A DNA stretch of 15,684 nucleotides from NCBI GenBank assembly GCA_902385025.1, contig CABMDX010000323.1:1-15684 (forward strand). Reading direction: 5' to 3'. Each line of letters opens with the position of its first letter. Position 1 is the stretch's first letter. The notes under the pieces are model-generated. The model saw only the letters and a list, made by a program, of their open reading frames with translations. It had not been told where the DNA came from and did not search any database. Source of the DNA: an uncultured archaeon. GTDB taxonomy: Archaea > Halobacteriota > Methanosarcinia > Methanotrichales > Methanotrichaceae. Of the stretch, positions 6,390 through 13,491 are shown piece by piece. The position numbers and the translations under genes are program-made.

Positions 6390-7817
6390 TCACCACAGCA
6401 GAAATCCCGCATACCTCGCAGCATATACAGCTCCCACAGCTATCACCAGCAGCCCGAAGAATCTGGTAGTCCACCATCCCAGGAATACGTACTTTTCACC
6501 GATCCTGCCGCCCACTGCCCTGGAGAAGGTGGCGATGGGGATTATGGGCACGCCATGCCCCACTCCGAAGACAAAGAGCATCAGGCCTCCGGCAAGTGGT
6601 GTGATATTCTGAGAGGCAAGCCATATCAGGACTGGCAGCACCATAGACAGGGCACAGGGAGCCCATCCAAGGGCAAAGAAGACTCCAAGGGCAAAAGCGC
6701 CAACGAAGGCAGAGTGCTTGAAAATGCCGATCGATGCCTCAACTGCCTTTTGCATCAGGCTTTTTCCCCTGATCTGAACCTCTTTTTGACCTCTCGTAGG
6801 GCGAATCCGGGATATTACTGGCTCCAGGATCTCCCCCAGGGGCTTGAAATTGCTGATACCAAGAAGTATCATGATGCCTCCTGCAATGAGGTCGAAGAGA
6901 CTGGAGTCCCGCACGAAAAGCCCCACCTGGGAAATAAAGAGGCCCAGCACGAAGAAGACAGCGGCCATTCCAATAGTGAAGGCGATCCCCATCATGAAGC
7001 CCTCTTTGGAGGTGGATGTGCTCTTGCGCAGGTATTCGTCCTTCCTGCGTATCGTCAGGACATAGGAGAATACGGCAATTAGGAGGGCAATAGAGCAGGG
7101 AGCAAGAGAGGTCAGGATTCCCAGGAGGAACATGCCAAGGAGAGATACATCCTGTGTAGAGACCTCTCCTTCCAGGCCCTTCCACCTGGAATCTCTCAGA
7201 TCCTGCAGCTTCTTTTCCAGGGTTTCGGCGCTCTGCACGCCATCGATCTCGCCCTCACCCACTCGATAGACGTGATAGACCCCGGCGATGATGCCATCCT
7301 TATTTAGCAGAAGAATGGTGGGATTGGAGGATCCACCCCGGACGTTCCAGTAATCGAGATATTTGCTGGCGATGCGATAGGGCTCGATATCCTCTGTCCA
7401 GGGCCAGGTGATATTGACCTTCCACCACTTCTCCGCCAGGGACTTGCCATCGAGGGAATAGGGATTTTTCCTGAGGTTGAGTGTGACTATCTGCGCTGCA
7501 GGGTCCATGGCCTTGAGGCGCATAAGCTCCTTGACCTGGCCCTTCAGGGATTTTTCGCACTCCACGCATAATGGAATTTCGATATTGGTTATATGCAGGA
7601 CAACCGGAGCGCCTCGAAGCTCCTCAAGGGAGACGTTCTTTCCATCCACACCCATTGCACTGAAGTTCGGGGCGATTGCGCCTTCCTCAGCTAATGCGGG
7701 AATGATACAGGACGAAATGGCTACGATAGCAAGCGCAAAGATCAATGCATTGGCAAAAAAAGGGGACCATGCAGCGTTCACTGCTGCCTTTTGCTGCTCC
7801 ATTATGGTACCACTCAT
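6390..7817 (-). CDS. Thioredoxin-like/CcdA (DsbD-type) fusion, membrane thiol-disulfide reductase
   Basis: The 475-aa protein joins two redox modules. After a signal or anchor segment (about 18-43) comes a TlpA/AhpC-type thioredoxin fold with APNFSAMGVDGKNVSLEEL and the dithiol CVEC (84-87). From about residue 228 it becomes a CcdA/DsbD transmembrane domain. Its two halves each carry the buried family cysteine: TSLAPCSIALL and LGWAPCALSMVLP. Such proteins move electrons from cytoplasmic thioredoxin across the membrane to extracytoplasmic thiols. The usual order in bacterial DsbD has the thioredoxin domain at the C-terminus; here it is at the N-terminus. The ATG overlaps the upstream thioredoxin gene by four bases (ATGA), so the two are coupled. 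The electron acceptor is unknown. Confidence 0.88.
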   Translation of the reverse strand: MSGTIMEQQKAAVNAAWSPFFANALIFALAIVAISSCIIPALAEEGAIAPNFSAMGVDGKNVSLEELRGAPVVLHITNIEIPLCVECEKSLKGQVKELMRLKAMDPAAQIVTLNLRKNPYSLDGKSLAEKWWKVNITWPWTEDIEPYRIASKYLDYWNVRGGSSNPTILLLNKDGIIAGVYHVYRVGEGEIDGVQSAETLEKKLQDLRDSRWKGLEGEVSTQDVSLLGMFLLGILTSLAPCSIALLIAVFSYVLTIRRKDEYLRKSTSTSKEGFMMGIAFTIGMAAVFFVLGLFISQVGLFVRDSSLFDLIAGGIMILLGISNFKPLGEILEPVISRIRPTRGQKEVQIRGKSLMQKAVEASIGIFKHSAFVGAFALGVFFALGWAPCALSMVLPVLIWLASQNITPLAGGLMLFVFGVGHGVPIIPIATFSRAVGGRIGEKYVFLGWWTTRFFGLLVIAVGAVYAARYAGFLLW

Positions 7818-8377
7818 CCCCAGGCAGCGGCATTTTGCTGATGATAGTATATGGAGTCCTTTATGTAATCAGTGAGGTCCTTATCGGACATAGCATCAAT
7901 CACGCTGTGCCAGGCAACAAGCACTTTTCCGTCCGATCCCTTGATGAGGGTGACGAAGATGGTCGTGGGCACGTATTGCGCTCCTCCGGCGGGATTGTAG
8001 ACGTCCAGGGTTTCGATGGCCTTTGTGATGCCGCCGCCCTCGCCCAGCAGATCGAAGTAATTGAGGGAGCTGCCATAGGTCTCCAGTGCCGCTTTGATGC
8101 TTGCTATCTGGGCTATGCATGGCTTGCAGTCGCTGCTGTGAACCAGAATTAGCACTGGCTTTTCCTTGAGAGCCTCCAAAACCCAGGATGGATGCGAAAC
8201 CGTGGCTCCAGAATTCTCATTTATTTTCGGATAGGTAGTCCACCAGTCGCCGTCGCCAGATCCGGAAGAGTGCACGGGTGTGTAGCTGCTCCAGTCTTCG
8301 GCATGAACCGACAATGCCGATGCCGCCATGACCACCAATGCTACTAATATCAGTGAATTCCTAATTCTCTTTAGCAC
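7814..8377 (-). CDS. Secreted thioredoxin-family protein (CKPC)
   Basis: The 187-aa protein has a signal peptide (KRIRNS, hydrophobic core, cleavage near SVHA-ED, residues 23-28) and a thioredoxin fold in the mature part. The dithiol motif DCKPC is at 83-87 and the cis-proline loop reads YVPTTIF. A Ser/Gly/Asp/Trp-rich segment (about 28-60) separates the signal from the fold. The start is GTG at 8377 with a GGGGG stretch about 8 nt upstream. No ATG gives a complete signal peptide. It overlaps the CcdA fusion gene by 4 nt and is its likely partner, outside the membrane, receiving or giving electrons through CcdA. Substrates could include the single-cysteine exported proteins encoded convergently, but that is inference from position only. 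Confidence 0.85.
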   Translation of the reverse strand: MLKRIRNSLILVALVVMAASALSVHAEDWSSYTPVHSSGSGDGDWWTTYPKINENSGATVSHPSWVLEALKEKPVLILVHSSDCKPCIAQIASIKAALETYGSSLNYFDLLGEGGGITKAIETLDVYNPAGGAQYVPTTIFVTLIKGSDGKVLVAWHSVIDAMSDKDLTDYIKDSIYYHQQNAAAWG

Positions 8378-8526
8378 AAATTAACCCCCAATAGTGATTT
8401 GCATATCTCTTGCTATTCTGAATTCAAGAAAGGATAGGAGAATCTGACCAGCCTGCAGGCCGAACACCGCACCCCCTGCAGTGAGCCCGCCTCTGGTTCC
8501 TTGAATTTATGCAGCATAGAATTCAT
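8378..8526. other. Non-coding stretch with a 7-bp inverted repeat at the GC shift
   Basis: I see no gene here. CTGCAGG (8453-8459) and CCTGCAG (8475-8481) form an inverted repeat with a 15-nt GC-rich loop, and GCCTGCAGGC (8451-8460) is itself a perfect palindrome. The stretch must contain the promoter of the minus-strand thioredoxin operon. A weak candidate is AGATATGC (minus strand, about 8399-8406). Base composition changes to AT-rich immediately after about 8500, so the left edge of the accessory island lies here. Confidence 0.3.
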
Positions 8527-8721
8527 TTATTTGAAATCAGGTTGGGATGTTTCATATTTATTGTTTTTGGGCGCAAAAAAGAGTCTGGGATAAATATGAG
8601 GCGGGTAAGTGCTGCTCAGCTTAGTACACTTCGAGCCTGCGGCGTTTGCTATTTCTACAAGTATATCCTTCTTCGAATCTGCTGCCTGTATATTTTCTAG
8701 TATCAGTTCATCTTTAGCCAG
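8527..8721 (-). pseudogene. Decayed coding remnant, family not recognised
   Basis: The minus strand is open for 64 codons (8721-8530) with a Lys/Asp/Glu-rich, protein-like translation, for example LAKDELILENIQAADSKKD, then ILVEIANAAGSKC. The matching plus-strand frame is a Ser/Ile/Phe-rich shadow. There is no ATG, GTG or TTG near its 5' end, and a TAG (8724-8722) sits directly upstream in frame. Upstream of that, another minus-strand frame reads plausibly (LDKVPLRELQHIGPIGKCSF) and ends VVEDIVKG-stop near 8740. One frameshift plus the TAG would join the two pieces. I take this as a degraded gene lying beside the defence-like genes. The upstream piece is less certain because its plus-strand complement also reads plausibly. 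Confidence 0.3.
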
Positions 8722-8888
8722 CTACACAAGCACAGTATTAACCCTTGACAATGTCTTCCACTACAATATGGAAAACGCGATAATGGTAATAAATGCCATA
8801 TTTGTTGAAGCTGCACTTGCCTATAGGTCCAATATGCTGCAATTCACGCAATGGAACTTTATCGAGAGCCGAAAATATGGATGAATGG

Positions 8889-8900
8889 AAAATGATTTAA
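8889..8900 (+). promoter_or_regulatory. Possible promoter of the methyltransferase-DUF262-HEPN operon
   Basis: GAAAATGATTTAAGT resembles a BRE (GAAAA) followed by a TATA-like ATTTAAGT, about 56 nt ahead of the methyltransferase ATG. It would give a start near 8924. A second AT-rich element, GGTATAAAG at 8936-8944, is too close to the ATG for a normal leader. The region is AT-rich overall, so chance matches are likely. Confidence 0.25.
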
Positions 8901-8955
8901 GTCAGCCGAATCACAGACGAGATCTATAGAGCGTTGGTATAAAGATAGGTGCCTT

Positions 8956-10260
8956 ATGATTTTGCAGCAGGAGATGAGATCGCCGAAGCGTTCAAAGGAT
9001 AAGAGATCCTCTATTTTATATAATTACTATGCAGGATTTTCGCCTGAATTCGTTGAAGATGTGGTGAAGCGTCTGGAGATGAACTCTGATGCAGTGATAA
9101 TGGATCCTTGGAATGGAAGTGGAACAACAACGCAAGTAGCAATGCGTATGGGATATTCAGCAATAGGCTTCGATATAAATCCTGTAATGGTAATTGTGGC
9201 AAAAGCCAGACTCCTGAATTGTACTTCAGTTGTTAGGAAAAGGGTATTAGATAATCTTGAGTCTCTAATGAAAATGGGACTTGATCTTCAGACTAATAGA
9301 CTTCTTGATGATCCCCTTGAATCATGGTTAGAACCAGAAAGTGCTGAATGTTTCAGGAATATCGAGAGGTCCATTCAGCTTCTGCTGATTGGCACTAAAT
9401 ATGATGTTATTTATAATACTAAGAGTCTTTCGCACATATCTCATATGGCATCGTTTTTTTATCTAGCACTATTTAGAACCTTGCGTAAATTCCTTACCAC
9501 ATATGTTTCATCGAATCCAACATGGATAAAAATACCTTCATCCAAAAGAGCCCGCATTCATCCTTCATCCAATGAAGTATACGAGGAATTACAAAATCAA
9601 GTTTATGAAATGATTGACATCGTTAATTTCATGGGCATGGATGCTAATCGCGATAATTCGCAGATTATTCAAATTGAACGCGCTTCCTCAGAGTCCATTC
9701 CATTGCCAAATTCATCTATTGACTTGGTAGTTTCATCTCCACCATATTGCACAAGGATCGATTACGCCATTGCTACAAGCCCCGAACTCGCATTACTGGG
9801 ATGTTCGATGGAGGGTGAGATCAAGAATCTTCGAGATCATATGATTGGAACCCCTACAATAATAAATGAACGTTCTGAGATTAGATCTGAGTGGGGTCAG
9901 ACATGCAAATCCTTTCTGAGAGCGGTTGAAATGCATAGCTCAAAAGCCTCTAAATCGTATTATTATAAGTATCTTATTCAATATTTTGATGCAATTTATA
10001 GATCCCTTCAGGAAATCAACCGGACTCTCGTAGAATCAGGCTATTGCGTAATTGTTGTTCAGGATTCATATTATAAAGATATCCATAATGATTTACCAAA
10101 AATCTTCTGCAATATGGCAGACTCTTTTGGTTGGACAGTCCTTGATCGATTTGATTTCCACATAAATCGAACAATGGCGGGTCGCAATAATAGAATAAGG
10201 AAATATCGTAGTAGTTCGATGGCTACAGAAAGCGTTTTATTATTTAAAAAGGAGAAATAG
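8956..10260 (+). CDS. DNA methyltransferase (amino-methyltransferase, N4C/N6A type)
   Basis: The 434-aa protein carries the SAM-binding motif DPWNGSGTT (50-58), followed by the GYSAIGFDINP strand (66-76) that completes the SAM pocket. The catalytic motif SSPPY is at 260-264. Ahead of motif I, YYAGFSPEFV (24-33) resembles the motif X-like lead-in. The order I then IV, with about 200 residues between them for target recognition, is that of an amino-methyltransferase acting on the exocyclic N of cytosine or adenine. The base and site cannot be read from the sequence. The ATG has AGGTG five bases upstream. It is the first of three coupled genes, 12 nt ahead of the DUF262 gene. The likely job is to mark host DNA, or to act inside a defence complex. 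Confidence 0.85.
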   Translation: MILQQEMRSPKRSKDKRSSILYNYYAGFSPEFVEDVVKRLEMNSDAVIMDPWNGSGTTTQVAMRMGYSAIGFDINPVMVIVAKARLLNCTSVVRKRVLDNLESLMKMGLDLQTNRLLDDPLESWLEPESAECFRNIERSIQLLLIGTKYDVIYNTKSLSHISHMASFFYLALFRTLRKFLTTYVSSNPTWIKIPSSKRARIHPSSNEVYEELQNQVYEMIDIVNFMGMDANRDNSQIIQIERASSESIPLPNSSIDLVVSSPPYCTRIDYAIATSPELALLGCSMEGEIKNLRDHMIGTPTIINERSEIRSEWGQTCKSFLRAVEMHSSKASKSYYYKYLIQYFDAIYRSLQEINRTLVESGYCVIVVQDSYYKDIHNDLPKIFCNMADSFGWTVLDRFDFHINRTMAGRNNRIRKYRSSSMATESVLLFKKEK

Positions 10261-10272
10261 GAAGGAAATTAT

Positions 10273-11394
10273 ATGGTTGGAAGCGAGTTAAGTGGAATAG
10301 ATCTTATAATAGCGTTAGATAATAAAATTAGAGATTTGCGTACGAGTAGTTTCGATATTTCGTTCGGAGAATTGGCAAATAAATATCGAGATAATGAGCT
10401 GATAATTCAGCCAGATTTTCAGAGACTATTTAGATGGTCTGAAGCTCAGCAATCCAGATTTATCGAATCCCTGCTATTGGAATTGCCAATACCGCCATTC
10501 TTTCTTATCGAGAATGAAAATGGCATATTGGAACTGATAGATGGATTACAAAGGATCTCTTCATATCTCCGTTTCATAGGAGTACTCACAAATTGCGAAG
10601 AACCTGGATTGGTGCTAACAGAATGCGATATTATTCCAGAATTAAATGGAATAGTCTATAGGGATCTGCCAACTGCATTACAATTGAAGTTGAAAAATAG
10701 ATATGTCCGGTTAGAGATTGTCAAGAGAGGAAGTGATTCAAGGCTTCGTTATTACATGTTCAAGAGACTGAATACAGGTGGATTGTCTCTAAGTGCACAA
10801 GAAATGCGCAATAGCACAATTCGCATCCTTAATGATAGATTCAATAGATTCCTCATTCACTTAAGTGGAAATGAAGATTTTCGGGTTTGTATATCCACAC
10901 TAACTGAGGACAAAATATTGGAAAAATATGACCAAGAGTTAGTTTTGAGATTTTTCGCTTTCAAGAACGATAAAGACAAATTTAGGCATGATATATCAGA
11001 CTTTATGACCGAATATATGGAGGCCGTCTCTGACCCTGAGAGAGATGATGTTCCATTTGAGTACGCTACGGAAGAATCTGCATTTGAAAAGACCTTCAGG
11101 ATATTGAAAGAAACGCTTGGAGAATACTCTTTCTCAAGAGTAAATGAAAAGGGTAATTATGTACTAGGGTTTATCGTATATCACTATGAGGCGTTTACTC
11201 TTGGAATCCAAAGACACCTTCATGATATTGATTTACTGAATCCAGTTCAAATGGAACGAATTGCGGAAGAATTTGCAGCAATAAAAAGAGATCCAAAATT
11301 TCGCGAAATAACAACAGGAGGTGGAAGGAATACCCAAAGATATCTCGATGAACGAATTGCATTTGTTGATAAAAGAGTGGAGAAAGTCATATGA
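10273..11394 (+). CDS. DUF262 (GmrS/ParB-fold) protein, candidate NTP-dependent defence component
   Basis: The 373-aa protein has the DUF262 N-terminal core. IQPDFQRLFRW (45-55) is followed by QQSRFIESLLLELPIPPFFL (59-78), DGLQR (90-94) and the later FKRLNTGGLSLSAQEMRN signature. DUF262 is the ParB-like domain found in the GmrSD type IV restriction enzyme and in SspE, where it handles nucleotide and senses DNA modification. Those proteins usually carry a DGQQR motif; here Gln is Leu. I see no C-terminal DUF1524 or HNH nuclease signature, so cleavage would need a partner. The ATG has GGAAGG about 7 nt upstream, and the stop overlaps the HEPN gene by four bases (ATGA). A role as sensor/NTPase of a three-gene system is inferred from domain and context. 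Confidence 0.82.
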   Translation: MVGSELSGIDLIIALDNKIRDLRTSSFDISFGELANKYRDNELIIQPDFQRLFRWSEAQQSRFIESLLLELPIPPFFLIENENGILELIDGLQRISSYLRFIGVLTNCEEPGLVLTECDIIPELNGIVYRDLPTALQLKLKNRYVRLEIVKRGSDSRLRYYMFKRLNTGGLSLSAQEMRNSTIRILNDRFNRFLIHLSGNEDFRVCISTLTEDKILEKYDQELVLRFFAFKNDKDKFRHDISDFMTEYMEAVSDPERDDVPFEYATEESAFEKTFRILKETLGEYSFSRVNEKGNYVLGFIVYHYEAFTLGIQRHLHDIDLLNPVQMERIAEEFAAIKRDPKFREITTGGGRNTQRYLDERIAFVDKRVEKVI

Positions 11395-12119
11395 GTCCAG
11401 AAGATTTTCGGGCTCAACTCCAATATGATTTAGATTGGCGCAAGAGAGAGTTGTCCCTTCTTACCAATCAGTTGGGTCAGATACCTGAAACAGATAAAGA
11501 AATCTATTGTAAGGCATTAATAATAATGCTTTATTCTCACTTTGAGGGTTTTTGCAGGGTGGCATTTCTGACTTACCTCAAACAGATTAACGATGAAAGA
11601 ATGGCTCGTTCTCAAGCAAATGAATACATCATTGCTTCGTCGCTTCTGGATATATTTCACGATATTAAATATCCAAAAAATGTCAATAAAAATTGTTGTG
11701 ATATATTTAATTCCTCATCTATTGAAGCAAAATTCTCAAAATTCTTCATTTATACTGAGCTTATTCGGAATCTTGATGAGATATTACAGCAAGAAATAAA
11801 TATTCCTGAAAAAATTTCGGCAAATATTATAGATACGGAATCGAATCTTTCGCCAAAGGTGATTAGCAGAATTTTGTATCGATTGGGCCTTCCCTATGAT
11901 GAATTCGATAAATATAAAGGCACCATATGTAATCTATTAAGAAGAAGGAATGGTTATGCACATGGGGATAATGTAGCTGGCATAAAAGAGAACGAATATA
12001 GGAAACTTGAGAATGAAGTCTTTAGAATAATATCAGACTTGATGATGCTTCTTACAGATGCAGCAGAAAGAAAATCCTATCTCAAGAATGCGACTCCTAT
12101 ACCAGTCAGGCCTTCATAA
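11391..12119 (+). CDS. HEPN-domain protein (MAE_28990/MAE_18760-like), candidate RNase effector
   Basis: The 242-aa, mostly helical protein shows two marks of this HEPN group. An N-terminal helix reads IIMLYSHFEGFCRVAFLTYL (44-63). Near the C-terminus comes the catalytic-type motif RNGYAHGD (186-193), which fits R-X4-H with Arg186 and His191. HEPN proteins with an intact R-X4-6-H are usually metal-independent RNases in toxin-antitoxin, CRISPR and abortive-infection systems. The start overlaps the DUF262 stop by 4 nt, with GTGGAG 8 nt upstream, so the two are co-translated. The stop is TAA. Context suggests an effector gated by the DUF262 protein. A purely structural role is possible, but the intact motif argues for catalysis. 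Assignment to the MAE_28990 subgroup is from memory of its pattern. Confidence 0.75.
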   Translation: MSPEDFRAQLQYDLDWRKRELSLLTNQLGQIPETDKEIYCKALIIMLYSHFEGFCRVAFLTYLKQINDERMARSQANEYIIASSLLDIFHDIKYPKNVNKNCCDIFNSSSIEAKFSKFFIYTELIRNLDEILQQEINIPEKISANIIDTESNLSPKVISRILYRLGLPYDEFDKYKGTICNLLRRRNGYAHGDNVAGIKENEYRKLENEVFRIISDLMMLLTDAAERKSYLKNATPIPVRPS

Positions 12120-12184
12120 TGATCGATTAGAACTCGGCTCGATTATCGAAACCGTTAAGGTCTATTTGCTCCAACAAGGGTCCC

Positions 12185-12913
12185 ATGACTTTTGCTTTCT
12201 TCCCGGCCGTCGATCTGCGGGGCGGCAAGTGCGTGCAGCTTGTGGGAGGCGTTCCCGGAACTGAGGTCGTGGCCCTGGACAACCCACTCGCAGCAGCCGA
12301 GCGCTGGGTTGCCGAAGGGACCGATCACCTGCACATCATCGACCTGGACGGAGCGATTCTCGGAAAAAGGGTGAACGCACCAATCTTGAGCCAGATAGTG
12401 AGGAAGCTCGACCTCTTTACGCAGGTGGGCGGCGGTATCCGGACTGAGGAAGATGTATTGACCATCCTCGATTTGGGCGTCGACCGGGCAATTCTAGGAA
12501 CTGCGGCTCTCCAGGACCCGGAGATGGTCACAAGGCTGGCCGATCGTCACGGATCTGAGAGGATCATGGTCGCCCTGGATGTGAGACAGGGAAGCGTGAC
12601 CACAGAGGGCTGGCAGAAGACCATTGGCAAGAAGGCAGTAGAGCTTGGCAGGCTCTTTGAGCAGAAGGGCGCGGGCTCGATTCTTTTCACCAACATCGAT
12701 GTAGAAGGGCAGCAGAGGGGAATTGATCTTGAGCCCACGCGCGCCCTTGTGCAGGCGGTAAAGATTCCCGTGGTGGCAGCCGGAGGAGTTACGGTCATCG
12801 AGGATGTTCTGGCCCTGAGGGATGCGGGTACCGCGGGAGCGGTGGCAGGCACAGCCATCTATACTGGAAAGCTCAGCGTTCGCAGGACTCTGGAAGCCTT
12901 GAAAGCCAGGTGA
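12185..12913 (+). CDS. hisA: ProFAR isomerase, histidine biosynthesis
   Basis: HisA converts ProFAR to PRFAR by an Amadori rearrangement, the fourth step of histidine synthesis, in the cytoplasm. The 242-aa (beta-alpha)8 barrel begins FFPAVDLRGGKCVQL with the catalytic Asp10. It continues HIIDLDGA and VGGGIRTEEDV, and has the second catalytic Asp in LFTNIDVEGQQRG (normally T-D-I-DG-like; here N-I-D-VEG). The C-terminal phosphate loops read AAGGV and AGTAIYTGK. The ATG follows a weak AAGGG. The 65-nt gap after the HEPN gene holds a possible promoter (CGAAACC then GTTAAGG, about 12148-12161) and two copies of TCGATTA (about 12123 and 12139). Composition returns to GC-rich here, marking the right edge of the island. 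Confidence 0.94.
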   Translation: MTFAFFPAVDLRGGKCVQLVGGVPGTEVVALDNPLAAAERWVAEGTDHLHIIDLDGAILGKRVNAPILSQIVRKLDLFTQVGGGIRTEEDVLTILDLGVDRAILGTAALQDPEMVTRLADRHGSERIMVALDVRQGSVTTEGWQKTIGKKAVELGRLFEQKGAGSILFTNIDVEGQQRGIDLEPTRALVQAVKIPVVAAGGVTVIEDVLALRDAGTAGAVAGTAIYTGKLSVRRTLEALKAR

Positions 12914-12930
12914 AGCGAGGGGTGAGGAAG

Positions 12931-13491
12931 ATGAGAAAAGGAGAGGCAAACGCAGAGTTTCGGGGCTGCAAAGCCATGGCCAGGCTTGATCTTGACGGCT
13001 CTGGAAAGGCAGAGATATGCTCGGGAATGGGATTTCTGGATCACATGCTGAATGCGATGGCTTGCACAGGATGGCTGAACCTGGAGGCTAAAGCGGAAAG
13101 CGGATTTTATAAGGCTGAAGCGCTGGGCTCTGCCATCGGACAGGCTCTGGACAGGGCCCTGGCTGACCGAAGCGGAATTCGACGTTATGGCTCGGCCTCT
13201 GTTCCAATGGATGAGGCTCTCTCAGATGTGGCCCTGGACTTTTCCGGCAGGCCTTATCTGATCCTGGCCGGAGATTTTGGGGGCGAGCGGATCGGCGACT
13301 TCGAGGTGCAGCTTATGCGCCCATTCCTGGAGGCCCTCTGTGTCGGCGCAAGGCTGACGCTGCATGTCCGTTTCTATGGCGAGAACGATCACCACAAAAT
13401 GGAGAGCATCTTCAAGGCACTTGGGTTTGCGATCCGCCAGGCAACGTCGCGAGAGGGATCGGGCGTGCCCAGCACCAAGGGCGTGATTTAG
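12931..13491 (+). CDS. hisB: Divergent imidazoleglycerol-phosphate dehydratase-like protein lacking part of the metal site
   Basis: The 186-aa protein aligns by eye along the full HisB family. It has LDLDGSGKA, GFLDHML, the GSAIGQAL region, RYGSASVPMDEALSDVALD, SGRPY, the second metal motif ENDHHKMESIFKA and the ending PSTKG. Yet the first metal motif, normally DDHHTVEDVG, reads GFYKAEALG, so both histidines are gone and about five residues before it are deleted. The early conserved Glu (ET-I) and the His before the FF-type helix (here RPFLEAL) also appear replaced. The other frames do not restore the motif. The start chosen is ATG at 12931, with GAGGGGTGAGG upstream; a GTG at 12910 overlapping the hisA stop is the alternative. 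It is encoded just after hisA. Dehydratase activity is doubtful. Confidence 0.82.
   Translation: MRKGEANAEFRGCKAMARLDLDGSGKAEICSGMGFLDHMLNAMACTGWLNLEAKAESGFYKAEALGSAIGQALDRALADRSGIRRYGSASVPMDEALSDVALDFSGRPYLILAGDFGGERIGDFEVQLMRPFLEALCVGARLTLHVRFYGENDHHKMESIFKALGFAIRQATSREGSGVPSTKGVI

Larger units (their letters stand above)
8527..12119. other. AT-rich accessory island between housekeeping loci
   Basis: Base composition falls sharply from about 8500 to 12120 and then recovers at hisA. A hand count gives 20 G+C of 60 at 9481-9540 against 38 of 60 at 13261-13320. Codon choice changes with it: AAT, ATA, AGA and AAA dominate inside, while GGC, CTG and GAG dominate outside. The island holds the decayed remnant and the methyltransferase-DUF262-HEPN operon. 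No integrase, transposase, tRNA edge or flanking direct repeat was found, so the route of entry is unknown. Acquisition by transfer is an inference from composition and content. Confidence 0.6.

Noticed and set aside
6330..7082. Long 250-codon plus-strand open frame opposite the thioredoxin-CcdA fusion
   Set aside because: Its translation is rich in Gln, His, Pro and Ser with no domain pattern. The minus strand carries clear CcdA motifs and transmembrane segments. It is an antisense shadow.
8609..8884. Plus-strand open frame of 91 codons before the methyltransferase
   Set aside because: The first half is a Ser/Ile/Phe-rich mirror of a better minus-strand reading and there is no Shine-Dalgarno at its ATG. 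The last 38 codons look more natural, but nothing supports a start there.
8378..12184. Integrated mobile element with attachment repeats or an integrase
   Set aside because: No integrase, transposase, tRNA edge or convincing long direct repeat was seen at either end. Only composition and gene content mark the island.
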